A stretch of 64,000 nucleotides of DNA, taken from Drechslerella dactyloides. Its lineage: Eukaryota; Ascomycota; Orbiliomycetes; Orbiliales; Orbiliaceae. Below the pieces are notes generated by a model. It had not been told where the DNA came from. It was given only the letters and a program-made list of their open reading frames with translations, and made no database searches. The translations under genes were made by a program, and so were the position numbers. The stretch covers positions 868,001 to 932,000 of the forward strand of contig JAGTWJ010000019.1 in assembly GCA_020064725.1 (NCBI GenBank), in the 5' to 3' direction. Positions 21,736-31,824 of this stretch are shown in pieces. How positions within the stretch are numbered: position 1 is the stretch's first letter; each line of letters begins with the position of its first letter.

Positions 21736-24700
21736 CCTCATGACCGCCCCGTATCAAATCCAGCACCTTCGTCATCACCGGCGGCGGATAGCTCCGTCCC
21801 GCCATCTCATTCACAACCCCCATCGCACCAGCATGGTCGTTCACAGCAAGGTACGCCCGCGTCATAGCCTCATACGTGCTCGGCTCGCGCTTGTTCCCGC
21901 CGCTGCCCCGCGACCACAGCGCCTCGTACAGGCCCTTGGACCGGTCAATCTCGCCCTCGAGCGCCCACCCGTGGATCAGCGGGTTCGCGATGTACGGCGT
22001 CATCTGGATCCCGCGGGCTTCCATCAGCGCGATGATTTCGGGCGTCTCCCGCACGCGGTGGTTGGCAACCAGACTCTCGACCAGGGCTTGGAAAATCGTC
22101 GTGTCCGCACGGATGGATGGGTCGCGCAGAACCTTGTCGAAGCTCGCGCGGGCCCCGTCGACATCGCCGAGAACGCAGCCCTTCGCGTGGATGATCGCGG
22201 CGTGGTGCTGGGCTTCAACGGCAACGCGCTCCGCGCGCATCTGCCGGATGATGTCCTCGCCGGACTTGAGATCGGGCGGGTCGCAGGTGACGTGCGCTTC
22301 GATCAGGAGCTTGTACGTGAAGGAGGTCGGCGCGATGTTGAGACTGCGCATGCGTTCGTAGTAGTAGAGTGCCTTGGTGCGGTTGTGCTTGGTATGTACG
22401 AAGAACTGGATCATGCTGTTGTAGGGCGCCGGGCGGGGCTTGTAGTTTGGCATCGCCTCCATCTCCGCGAAGAGCTCCTCGGCGAACCGCTCGTCGCTGA
22501 CACGGCAGAGGGCGTTGACGATGGTGCCGTAGGTGACAGAGGTGGGCTTGATGTTGTTGGCGCGCATTTCCGAAAAGTAGGACAGACAGTCGTCGATGCG
22601 GCGGGCCTTGGACAGTTTTCCGATGAGCGCGTTGTACAGGAAGGACGTCGGGGCGATGCCCTCGGCTTTCGCCTGCTCAAAGATCTTGATGGCCTCGGAC
22701 GCCTCGTCAAAGTTGCCGTGGGATCCCTTGAGCTGGACGATGTAGAGGCCGTACGTGTTTGCAGACGGAGAGGCGCCGAATTCGAGCATTTCCTGGTGGT
22801 ACTTGCGGGCCAAGTCGAGACGTTCGAGGTGGAGACAGGCGGCGATCATAGCGTCGTACATGAGGTACCATCCGTAGCGTGCCTTGCGGTATTCCTTCAG
22901 GAGCGGCATGTCCTTGAGCGCCTGCGTGAAGATGTTGACGCATGCGCCGAGACGCTTCTCGCCGTAGCCTTCCTGACGGGCGATGCTGCTGATAGCGCGG
23001 GCGATAACTTGCGGCTGGTAGTGGCGGTGTCCTTTGAGCAGATTGAACCGGTTGACGATTTCCGTGGCGCGCAGCGGGGGGCTAGTCCGGCCTTCCAGAC
23101 GGGCCATGAAGGCGTTGGAGCCCTCGACGTCCAGCGTGGCTTGGTGCGGGTCGATCTCGTCCAACGGGTTCTGTGCGACAGCCGGGGAAGCAGGGTGCTC
23201 GTTAGCCCATGGGAACGTCATATTCTCGGCTCCCGCACTAACGGGGGTCGGATGCGGCATTTCCGGGGCGGGAGGTGCGACAGCGTATTCCTGGACGGAC
23301 TCGACGACATGGGCCGGGAAGTTCCAAAGCGGCAATTGGAATTGGTGAGCGAGCTGGGCCATCGAGTAGATCTTCTGCGCTTCCTTCTTGGTGGCGTCCG
23401 GATTCAGCGAAACAACAGCCTGCGGGATGACGAGCAGATGGAAGTCGGCGGGCGAGAGAGAATCCATGGGCACGCCCTCGAACGGCTTGAGCAGTCTGCG
23501 GGCAAAGGAAACATCCGGAACCGGCATACCGAGGTGGTTGACCAGGTGCAAGATATTCAGACTCTGGCGCTGAGTGATCAGGTCCAAGGAGTTCAAATTG
23601 TCAAAGATCAGGTGAACAGATGCCATAGCTTGATTTCTCAAAGCCCCGTCCACATTATGGAATCTCTCCACAACGCGGCGGTAGACGTCCATGCCGTAGT
23701 CGAGCTTGTCGGTGGTGGCGCCAGTAATCGCAAACATCGTCGCCAGGTGCAATCCGGACTCGCTGATAACAAAATTGGGAAGCGACTCGCCCTGTCTGAA
23801 AAACTTTTCCGCAGCCTCAAGATCCTTATTCCGCAGGCTGAGGGCAACGAGGCTCGAGAACGTCGCTGCCATGACGGCATTCTGGGACTTGGAGAGCTTT
23901 TCGTAGACAACCTTGGCGGACTCGGCGTTGCCAGCGTCGGCGGCTTCCATGCAGACCTGGTTCAGGACGAGGGCCTCCTTGGGCTCGGATGCGTTCAGTC
24001 CAGAGGTCCACTCGACGGCAGCCTCGTAGTTCTGGATGGACAGGTAGGATTTGACGACGGAGATGCAGAGGGCGGTGGTCTCAGTTCCGTGCTCGAGCAG
24101 CCGCTGGACGTAGACCAAGCCTTCGTTGACGTGGCCGGACGAGAAGTAGGCGTAGACGAGCGAGTCAACCATGCGCTGCTTAGATGTGCTGGTCAGGCCG
24201 CCGAAGGACGCCTTGGCGTCCGTGGCGACGTTGTAGGTGTCAATGGCCGAGTAGAGGTCCTTGGATCGTCCGAAGCTTCGGATCATCTCGCGGTAAGACG
24301 GGACCGACGGCTGCAGGTTCAGCTGCTCCATCTTGGAGAGGATGGAGGCGAACATGTCGCTGCGGTCCTTCTGCGCGGAGGCCTGAAGGAGCATGTTGAG
24401 GGCCTCCGGGGTCAATCGCGCCTTGAGGGACGAAGCCGCGCCGTAGATGTCGGTAGCCAGAGCGAAGTGTCTATCGGCAAGAGTCTTGTGGCTCTCGCCT
24501 GTCGTGGGGGACAGCGAGAAGCCGAACCGCTTGACCTTTGAGTCCGCTTCCTTGGCGTGCTCCTGGACACGGCTGGCTTGGTCGGAGAGGGCACCAATGA
24601 CAATGCTGTAAGTGTAGTGAGACGGAACCATCTTGCGGTCGAGCATCTCGGCGTAGATTGTCATGACGCGAGAGATGCGTTCGTGGCCTAAGAGCGGCAG

Positions 24701-25549
24701 CTGGGTGAAGGCATGCAGGAGGTAGTTGTAGGCATCGGTGGTGGGGACGATGCCATTGTCAACCATGTCTCTGAAGGCCATGGGGATCTGGTCGTATTTC
24801 TCGGCCAGCTTCATGTTGTCGAACAGCTGGATGTAGTCCCGCACGACGTACGTGGGAGACGCAGCGCTCGAGCTGTTGACCAAAGTAAGGTCGCTAGTCT
24901 CGGAGCTGGTCTCCGCGATGGCGGCGGCGGCAGCTGCATCCTGAGGCAGGCGGTCCGAAGTCTGCGCTGGGACATCCTGAGCAACCGTGGCTTTCACCTC
25001 GGGTTCTGAGGATTTCTCAGGCTGGACGGTTTGTTCAGCGACTTCGGCCCGGGCGACTGATATCGAGGTGTCGACGGCATCTTCCTCAATCGCAACAGCG
25101 TTCGAGTCGAGGGAAATCTCGTCCGGTCTCTCGAGCGTGGGGTAGTCACGGACGGTCGACATGGACGAGGCCCGAGGCCTGAGCTCCGGCGAGGGAGGGC
25201 CATCGTTCTTCTTCTCGAGCTCCTGCTGCAGTTGGAGGGATATCGAAGCCTGCGCCGGCTGCAGGCGCTCCGGGTACTTTAACGAGCGGTCACCATCCTT
25301 GGCGAAGATGGAGTGGTAGGGAGTGAAGTTGTCATTCCGGGAGAGCCGCGACTTATTGCCATTGTTGGGACCGCCGAAGACAGCTTGGATCTTAGAGGGC
25401 GTGTTCTGGCCCAGGCGAGAGAGAGGGAAGGAGGTGGTGGTCGCGTAGGAGGACTGGGCGGCCGCGACGGCGGACTGGGCGTAGCCGTTGACAAAGTTGC
25501 GCGCGAAGCTCTGACGAGCCGCAGCGATGGTGAAGGGCTTGAAAACCAT
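21731..25549 (-). CDS. Mitochondrial pentatricopeptide-repeat (PPR) protein, possibly CYA5-like
   Basis: A single uninterrupted 1272-aa frame. The N-terminus (MVFKPFTIAAARQSFARNFV) is basic, hydroxylated and free of acidic residues, a good mitochondrial presequence. Low-complexity sequence follows to about residue 235. PPR units begin there (DNMKLAEKYDQIPMAFRDMV, TTDAYNYLLHAFTQLPLL). They recur densely in the C-terminal third, for example TSFLYNALIGKLSKARRIDD, TSVTYGTIVNALCRVSD and TSFTYKLLIEAHVTCDPPDL. PPR proteins bind organellar RNA to control stability, processing or translation. Length and architecture resemble fungal CYA5-type factors for COX1 expression, but other large fungal PPR factors look similar, so the target is not established. 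The start is the first ATG, immediately preceding the presequence. Confidence 0.85.
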   Translation of the reverse strand: MVFKPFTIAAARQSFARNFVNGYAQSAVAAAQSSYATTTSFPLSRLGQNTPSKIQAVFGGPNNGNKSRLSRNDNFTPYHSIFAKDGDRSLKYPERLQPAQASISLQLQQELEKKNDGPPSPELRPRASSMSTVRDYPTLERPDEISLDSNAVAIEEDAVDTSISVARAEVAEQTVQPEKSSEPEVKATVAQDVPAQTSDRLPQDAAAAAAIAETSSETSDLTLVNSSSAASPTYVVRDYIQLFDNMKLAEKYDQIPMAFRDMVDNGIVPTTDAYNYLLHAFTQLPLLGHERISRVMTIYAEMLDRKMVPSHYTYSIVIGALSDQASRVQEHAKEADSKVKRFGFSLSPTTGESHKTLADRHFALATDIYGAASSLKARLTPEALNMLLQASAQKDRSDMFASILSKMEQLNLQPSVPSYREMIRSFGRSKDLYSAIDTYNVATDAKASFGGLTSTSKQRMVDSLVYAYFSSGHVNEGLVYVQRLLEHGTETTALCISVVKSYLSIQNYEAAVEWTSGLNASEPKEALVLNQVCMEAADAGNAESAKVVYEKLSKSQNAVMAATFSSLVALSLRNKDLEAAEKFFRQGESLPNFVISESGLHLATMFAITGATTDKLDYGMDVYRRVVERFHNVDGALRNQAMASVHLIFDNLNSLDLITQRQSLNILHLVNHLGMPVPDVSFARRLLKPFEGVPMDSLSPADFHLLVIPQAVVSLNPDATKKEAQKIYSMAQLAHQFQLPLWNFPAHVVESVQEYAVAPPAPEMPHPTPVSAGAENMTFPWANEHPASPAVAQNPLDEIDPHQATLDVEGSNAFMARLEGRTSPPLRATEIVNRFNLLKGHRHYQPQVIARAISSIARQEGYGEKRLGACVNIFTQALKDMPLLKEYRKARYGWYLMYDAMIAACLHLERLDLARKYHQEMLEFGASPSANTYGLYIVQLKGSHGNFDEASEAIKIFEQAKAEGIAPTSFLYNALIGKLSKARRIDDCLSYFSEMRANNIKPTSVTYGTIVNALCRVSDERFAEELFAEMEAMPNYKPRPAPYNSMIQFFVHTKHNRTKALYYYERMRSLNIAPTSFTYKLLIEAHVTCDPPDLKSGEDIIRQMRAERVAVEAQHHAAIIHAKGCVLGDVDGARASFDKVLRDPSIRADTTIFQALVESLVANHRVRETPEIIALMEARGIQMTPYIANPLIHGWALEGEIDRSKGLYEALWSRGSGGNKREPSTYEAMTRAYLAVNDHAGAMGVVNEMAGRSYPPPVMTKVLDLIRGGHEA

Positions 25550-26643
25550 GTGCGGGAATATCGACGCAGTTCAGAGACTGGAACTACATGTTTGGGAGGG
25601 ACGTCAGCATTTCGTGAGTTCGTGAATTCGTGAATTCGTGAGGTTCGGCAGCAGCACGCCGCACAACGATAAGGGAAGAGTTTTCCTTCGTTCTTCTTTC
25701 CACCCCACAACGGGACCGGTTCCGGGGAAAGAAAGAAGGAAAGAAGGCCATGGAAGAGCAGAAGGACTAGCGCTGCTTACGTATTCCTTGGATCTGGGTG
25801 TCCAGTTATAACGAGCCCTGCCGCGTCATCTGAGGGGCGGGCCGAGGGGATCCGGGGAGGCCAGGCGGGCGAGCGAAGCGGCTATCGCGCGTATCGGCAG
25901 CAGAGATGGAACACGAGGCCGGCGTGTAATGCAGGCAAGCGTGCGAGGGATTGAGTGTGTGCTTAGTCTAGTGTCGTCGGACCGAGGACTGTCCGGCAGC
26001 GGGCGATGGGATCGTGTCGTGGTGAGAACGGTGGTTGGTGGTGGTGGTGGATGAGGAAGAAAGTGGTGTGAATGTGGGCTGTCGTTGAAGGTGGGATGAA
26101 TTTTTATTGTTTCCGCCCGGCCGAACGTCACGGCGTCCGCGGCCTTTCCAACCGCGAAACGAAAACGACCCCGTCCCCCGCGCATTGTTCGAATGACTAC
26201 CACTTCACGGAAATAATACGACCTGCTGGTAATTCTGCAGGGGCACGATCGAGAATAGCCCCCGATGCTATCTCTGGAATGCCGGCCAATGGGCTGTGGA
26301 GACGTCAAAGGATCCCAATGCACGATGGGAGTGCGGACCAGGCTCCCGCTCCCCGGCCTCGTCATCTCATCTCCCGTCAGCGCCCTGCAGCAGCACGATA
26401 TCAAAACAGGGCTCAGCGGCCACGGGACCGCGCAATTTCGAAAAACTCTGCCGCGCTATCCCGCTTGCAGGACCTCGTCGTTTTCGTGAGCTGCCCGCTT
26501 GAGCGAGGCGTCGGGTGCTTTCGGAGCGCCCGATTGGGAACCAAAGTGGACTCGGTCGGCTTCGTCGGCTCGAATGTGCCGACGCCGACCGCCCGCTCGG
26601 CCCACTCGGAGTTACTAATATCACCTACCACTGGGTAAACATC

Positions 26644-26675
<32 letters not shown>

Positions 26676-26684
26676 ATCACGAGA
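25550..26684. promoter_or_regulatory. Divergent promoter region between the PPR gene and ERG8
   Basis: 1.1 kb separates two diverging start codons and must hold both promoters and leaders. It is GC-rich and contains open frames on both strands that lack domains. A short GTGAATTC direct repeat occurs near 25.62 kb, and a GAC trinucleotide array sits directly in front of the ERG8 start. No consensus TATA box is obvious for either gene. Confidence 0.6.
26643..26676. repeat. (ACG)n trinucleotide array in the ERG8 leader
   Basis: About eleven copies of ACG end nine bases before the ERG8 ATG, so the array probably lies in the 5' untranslated region. It contains no ATG. Its length could vary between strains. 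Confidence 0.9.
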
Positions 26685-28047
26685 ATGGCGACGACAGCTG
26701 TCTCCGCGCCCGGCAAGGTGCTGCTCGCCGGCGGCTACACCGTCCTGGACGCCGGCTGCCGCGGCCTCGTCTTCGCCCTCAGCGCGCGCATCCACGTCGT
26801 CGCGACGCCCGACCCCGCTGGCGAAGGCGGCTCCTTCACCGTCCGGTCCCCGCAGTTCGACGGCGCCGTGTGGACGTATTCGGCCCGCGACCCGGGCGAC
26901 GGCAGCGCTGTCACGGTCACCCAGACCAACTCCGACTCCTCGTCAGTATATCAATACGACTATCCGGTGTGCGATTGCTGATTATATATAATATAGGAGT
27001 GCGAACCCGTTTGTCGCGACGGCGCTGCGATACGCGCTCTCCTATCTCGCCCTACCGTCCGTCCCCGCGACGACGCTGACCATCCTCGCCGACAACGACT
27101 ACTACTCGCAGCCGCCACCGCCCCTCCTGCGCTTCAACAACCTCGGCGTGCCCCTCTCCGCTGCGCACAAGACGGGTCTGGGGTCTTCCGCCGCCCTCGT
27201 CACTGCCTTCACCGCCTGCCTGCTCTCCCACCTCTCCTCCATCGACGTCAAATCGCACCTCCACGTCCTGCACAACCTCGCCCAGGCCGCCCATTGTGCC
27301 GCGCAGGGTAAAGTCGGCTCCGGGTTCGACGTCGCGGCTGCAACCTACGGCTCCTGTCAATACCAACGGTTCCAGCCGTCCGTCCTCGCCGCGATCCCAG
27401 ACCCGTCCGACCCGTCTTTCACCGCTAAGCTGCAGGAGACGGTACGGTCCCAATGGCCGATGACATGTGCGCCTGTAGCCCTCCCGCCATCGCTGGGACT
27501 CGTCCTCGGTGATGTTCGTGGCGGTTCCGCCACGCCGGGCATGGTACGGTCAGTGCTGGACTGGAGGAAGAACGACACGGACAGTCAGGTCACCTGGACC
27601 GCGCTGGACGCACGCAATCGCTTGCTCATCGACGTCGTCACAGAGCTACCCTCGTCGGATGATAATTGTACCGCAATCACCACCGCAGCGCCGTCCATCA
27701 CGCGAAGGATAGCGGATATCCGCACAGCCGTCCGCTCGCTCGGCGAGAAGGCCGGCGTGCCAATCGAGCCTCCCTCGCAGACGGCGCTGCTAGACGCGGC
27801 TACAGCGTCGGTGCCCGGCGTGCTCGGCGGCGTGGTGCCAGGTGCCGGTGGTTACGATGCCGTCTGCTTCCTGTACGTGGACGCCGGTGACACTGGTGCG
27901 AAGCTGCGCGAGTTCCTCAGCAAATACCAACTGGAGAACGGTGTCGTGCGGGCGCTGGAGGCGCGGGAGGAGCGGGAGGGGGTACGGGTGGAGGATGTGG
28001 GCAGCTACGGTGACGTGAAGGCGTACTTTGACGGACTGGCGCTATGA
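26685..28047 (+). CDS. erg8: Phosphomevalonate kinase
   Basis: GHMP-family kinase that phosphorylates mevalonate 5-phosphate to the diphosphate in the mevalonate route to ergosterol and other isoprenoids. Exons 26685-26941 and 27000-28047 give 434 aa. The N-terminal SAPGKVLLAGGYTVLD is the family start motif. KTGLGSSAALVTAFTACLL is the ATP-binding Gly/Ser loop. GKVGSGFDVAAATYGSCQYQ and the C-terminal GGVVPGAGGYDAVCFLYVD match Erg8. The 58-nt intron uses a GTCAGT donor. Two AG acceptors sit close together (TATAG and then GGAG); only the downstream one keeps the ANPFVATALRYAL segment in frame. Size agrees with fungal Erg8, and no catalytic motif is missing. Confidence 0.93.
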
Positions 28048-28449
28048 TTCGCGGGAGGCCAGAGTGGACTTCCATGTCGGGTGTGTAATTCATAGATGAG
28101 TAATTTGAGCGGTGGATAGACGGTCTGAAAGCGGCATTGTAGTGCTGAGGTTACACAGCACTGCCATTTTCCAAAAAGCATAAGCTTAGCACATTGCACA
28201 CTATAAACAGCGGATGACATGCTAGCCGCACCGCATCGCATCATACCTGCATCACCATCCGACACGTTTGCTACATCTTTCTACACAACGCTATTTGGCG
28301 CTAGCTATGCAATTGCCACATAACAACTTGAGTATGTACTAGTAGTCCACTTCAGCCCAATCGATGGGCTAGCTACTGAGGACGTGTGATTCACCGCGAT
28401 CGAGCTGCAGCTGCAGCGTGGCCCAGATCGGTGCAATCGATCGATGTGG

Positions 28450-28480
28450 CATCTGCATCTGCATCTGCATTTGCATTTGC
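28450..28480. repeat. CATCTG/CATTTG hexamer repeat
   Basis: Three copies of ATCTGC are followed by two of ATTTGC, a short imperfect hexanucleotide array in intergenic DNA. Confidence 0.85.
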
Positions 28481-28740
28481 TTTCTAGATTCGCCTGCACT
28501 AACTTCGGTGACCTTCCGTCTGCATCTATCTTATCTCCAGAAGCTTCCATGCATGACTGCGTGACCGTCTTCCGTCGTCTCATTCGTCGTCCGTCTATCT
28601 GACCGAGACTACGCCTCCCATCGATGCATTCGTCAATCCGGCACAAATAACGCTGGCTGATATTTGAATTGTCTGTGGTATGTCGCTGCGGATGCCCCAC
28701 GAGACTACCTATCTAGGTCATTCGAGTGATATCATCCCCG

Positions 28741-28889
28741 TGCGGCTTTTGTGCTGTCTCGCCGCCTAGTTCTGCCGCCAAGCTGCACGCCGGCGAGCCC
28801 ACTCGCGGCGGTGACATTTTCTTTAGATTTTTCGTGCGTAGTTTTTGCGGGATGCGGATGTCACGACGATGCGGCTTTTGTGCTGTCTC
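28741..28889. repeat. Separated 20-bp exact direct repeat
   Basis: TGCGGCTTTTGTGCTGTCTC occurs at 28741-28760 and again at 28870-28889. The flanks of the two copies differ. In about 64 kb an exact 20-mer duplicate is not expected by chance. It may mark a small local duplication or a paired binding or insertion site. Confidence 0.85.
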
Positions 28890-30866
28890 AGGTCGGGTGG
28901 GGATTAGGTTTTTATGCACCGTTGTCACCGCCACGAACTTCGTCCGATCCGGAAGCTTCTAGCTTCTGCAGACCCTGACCTCCTCTGACGCTATCCACGT
29001 GCCCTGGATCTTTCACCAGCTATGCGCATATGCCTACTGTTGGCGATACTCTGGATCTGTAGTCACAGCAGCGGACTTGGTTAAGTGGTTAACCGTTCGA
29101 GCAGCTGAGATGCGATATTTGTGCGGATTCTGCTGATAAATCGTGTAAGCAACCCGCATTTACCCTGCCGAGCGAGCGAGACGAAGCAAACCCCGGCTGG
29201 AGCCCGAGATCCAGAAAACCTTCCTTGTCTGTTCGCCTGCAGGCTGGGCTGCGTGCTGCATGCACGTTTGCATCAGACGACGACTGCGGCTGGGGTTATG
29301 GTCTCTGTACGTAACGTAGTATTTTTTTCGTGTAAATTTCTGGCGAGACCGATCCGGGGTGTCATGTTTAACATCTTTTATTGCGACTAGGCGACGGCAG
29401 AGCCCTGCGTATACAGTAACTCCCGTATACTGCGCCTGAGTCGCTGTTTGAGATATAACTTCAATATGTTAGTTTGCAACAGCTGCTCTGTTGTAAATGC
29501 TATAATCTGATGATAGCGTATACAATGCCTGATATTTAGCGATAGTCTACAGAATGAATACAGCGCACGCGCACGCGGCAAATGCAAACCATGTCTCTCC
29601 AGCCGAACGCATGATGATATCGATGCACAGACATCGACTAAGTATGATAGTACATACATCCTATCATGATATCTAGTAAACCGTTTATCAATCGCATCGC
29701 TAAGCCGACGGCTAGACTAGCTTGCCGAGAACCTCGAAGCAAGCAAATGCGAACCGCTGACCTCCACGCAGGAGCTCAGCGCCGAGGTCGCAGATGCCGT
29801 CTTTGCTTTCTTATCGTTCCAGCTAGCTGGCCAGTAGGCTGTCTTCGCAGCCGGCCGTGACGTCCGTTCCAGAGCTGCTGCAGCCGGTATCGTCTTCTGG
29901 AGCAGTTATGCGTCAGCATATCCTGCTCCGGATCGTGCTCGAGCCTTCGAACGAGCCATTTGTGCGTAGACATTTCGACTTTAGCGCGCCAGCCTGCTTG
30001 CCTTGCCTTGTCCATCTGCATGTCTTTCGGTGCCGTCCGCGCGCCCACACGGACGATAGTTGCAACGATAGCTACAGATCCTGCGAGTGCATACGCCGTT
30101 TGTGTATCTATGTGTATCTGTCTAGCTAGCTGCCCTCCACACCGCCAGACCAGCCGGCTTGCTCCCCATCCATCCGTCCCTCGATATCTGCATCTGCATG
30201 CACGAACCCCATGTCCTGATACAAGACAGGCCAGTGCAGCCCATGCACGCCGTGGAAGGATGCACCCCATCCCTATCCACCGGCCGCGGCCACCCCTCCA
30301 CGATGAATCAACATTGAAAGTTTGCATGCATGGCATCCCCACGCACATACCTCTCGATGTCTCCGGATCTCCGCACGTACGATAATATATGCAGGAAGGA
30401 AGCCTGGCAGCTGGCTGGCTCGCCGGCTGGCTGACTGATGGATGCTGTGCATATCAGTTATCTCCATCCAGTCATCTCGAAGCGGTGGCCTCCGCTGCAT
30501 GCACCCTGGCCGAAGCCAAGTGCCGGCGGCCGTTGGTTGGCTGCCTTTCTGCTGTTCCATCATGCCTGTCTGTCTCCCTGCATGCGAAGGAGCTGGCTGT
30601 CGCCTCGTACGTAACGTAACGTAGCGTGTGTCGAGCTCGCGCTGGCTGGCTGCATGGTGGGGTGAAAGAAGTGACGCCGTAGCTTTGATTAATTAGGCCA
30701 AACCGACTTACCTGCCCGAGTGACGAGCGCTACCACGTTAGCCTTGCCGTCTGCGGTCCCTGATGGCAGTATCCAGTAGCATCCCAGCCGTGACAGCTAG
30801 CGGTATAGTAGCGTATACTAGAAGTGGAGGCACGGATTAGGATGCTGTGGGAGTGCAGCAAATGGT

Positions 30867-30874
30867 TATAAATA
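30867..30874 (+). promoter_or_regulatory. TATA box of the metallothionein gene
   Basis: TATAAATA lies 141 bp upstream of the metallothionein ATG. It is followed by a pyrimidine- and CAACA-rich leader (for example CCACCACCGCAACACAGCAT), the usual look of a strongly expressed fungal gene. I searched by eye for Ace1/Cuf1-type copper elements and did not find a convincing one. Confidence 0.6.
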
Positions 30875-31014
30875 CCCCTCTCACCCACCACGACGACCCC
30901 TCTCGAATTCGAACATCCACCACCGCAACACAGCATCCAGCATTCGCATATCTTATCAGCCTTCGAATTTTTCTTTCAAGCATACGCTTCGAAATTTAAA
31001 CCAGCTCTATCAAA

Positions 31015-31250
31015 ATGAGTACGCTTTTACCTGCACATTTTCTTACGCTGGTATATCTTGTACTTGTACGCTAATGTGGTCTTGATAGTCGCCGAAATCG
31101 TTATCGTTGACCGGTGCGGTGATGACTGCAAGTGCGGCGACTCTTGCTCGTGCGCCGGCTGCCCCAGAGTACGTTATACAACTGTTCTTCATACGTTATC
31201 CGTCTCTAGGGACAAGTTCGCTAATACCACTGCTGCAGCACACCAAGTAA
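31015..31250 (+). CDS. Copper-type metallothionein (31 aa, three exons)
   Basis: A tiny cysteine-rich protein missed by length filters. Exon 1 is only 4 nt (ATG plus one base, 31015-31018), exon 2 is 31089-31168, and exon 3 is 31239-31250 ending in TAA. Both introns are 70 nt, with GTACG donors and CTAAT-type branch sites. The product begins MIAEIVIVDRCGDDC and ends CKCGDSCSCAGCPRHTK. Its six cysteines are spaced C-x3-C-x-C-x3-C-x-C-x2-C. The last five match the spacing of the Neurospora copper metallothionein. Such proteins chelate Cu(I) in the cytosol and buffer or detoxify the metal. The strong TATA box and leader fit an inducible abundant transcript. The small exon 1 is inferred from frame and splice sites, so cDNA confirmation matters. 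Confidence 0.75.
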
Positions 31251-31824
31251 ACAAATATTCGAAATGAAAATGAGATGAAACGCAACACTCGACTTCCCCC
31301 GTCCCCTGGATAGATATAAAGTCGGGAAATACATACGCAACGTCGATTCTTTCCTTCTCTTGAACTTCGTCTACAGCTTTCCTTCCTTTCAAAACTGTTC
31401 TTCTCGATCAATCTTTCTTGATGGGTGACGGATGATGGATGGGTGGTGGACAGACGGTCAATATATATAACAAATTTGGACAAGAATAAAGCAGGAGGGC
31501 TGGATTTCGCGGTCGTTCGTTCGTTCATTAATTTCGTATACACATGCATGTTGGGATCTTTTTTCACACTCGGGATTAGTTGTCGTTCGCTGTCATGTTA
31601 AATATTATCTTACAGCTCCAGAATGCAATAACCCTCGTTCCCATGCCATGGCAATTTCATATAACCGTAAGAATTGCGTAGCACCGGTCTATAAAAGTGA
31701 GTCCTTGCTGGCTCTGTTGAGAACGTAGTCTATGACAGCGGCTATGGATAAGAGGTATCGCTATTCTATTCCACAAGTCCTGAACAAACGGACACCGATC
31801 CAGATGAATTTAAATGGAATTATA
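31251..31824. other. Convergent 3' region of metallothionein and CCA1
   Basis: Two genes end towards each other across 574 bases. It should contain both 3' untranslated regions. Short frames without domains are present; nothing else is recognised. Confidence 0.5.

Larger units (their letters stand above)
28048..31014. other. 3 kb gene-poor stretch between ERG8 and the metallothionein gene
   Basis: This contains the ERG8 3' flank on the left and the metallothionein promoter on the right. Between them lie only short domain-free frames on both strands. It contains a hexamer repeat and a separated 20-bp direct repeat, both listed. A segment at about 29.08 kb superficially resembles a tRNA A-box next to a B-box-like GTTCGA, but the spacing is impossible for a tRNA. 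The length is notable in an otherwise compact area, so a non-coding transcript is possible. Confidence 0.45.

Noticed and set aside
21740..24541. 933-codon open frame on the plus strand antisense to the PPR gene
   Set aside because: It lies exactly opposite the PPR coding frame. High GC in third codon positions removes stops from the opposite strand, giving long shadow frames. It shows no domain and is dominated by Arg, Gly, Val and Asp, as expected from reverse-complemented codons.
29080..29112. tRNA-like A-box next to a GTTCGA B-box-like motif
   Set aside because: The two motifs are almost adjacent, whereas in a tRNA gene they are about 30-60 bases apart, and no acceptor stem can be folded.
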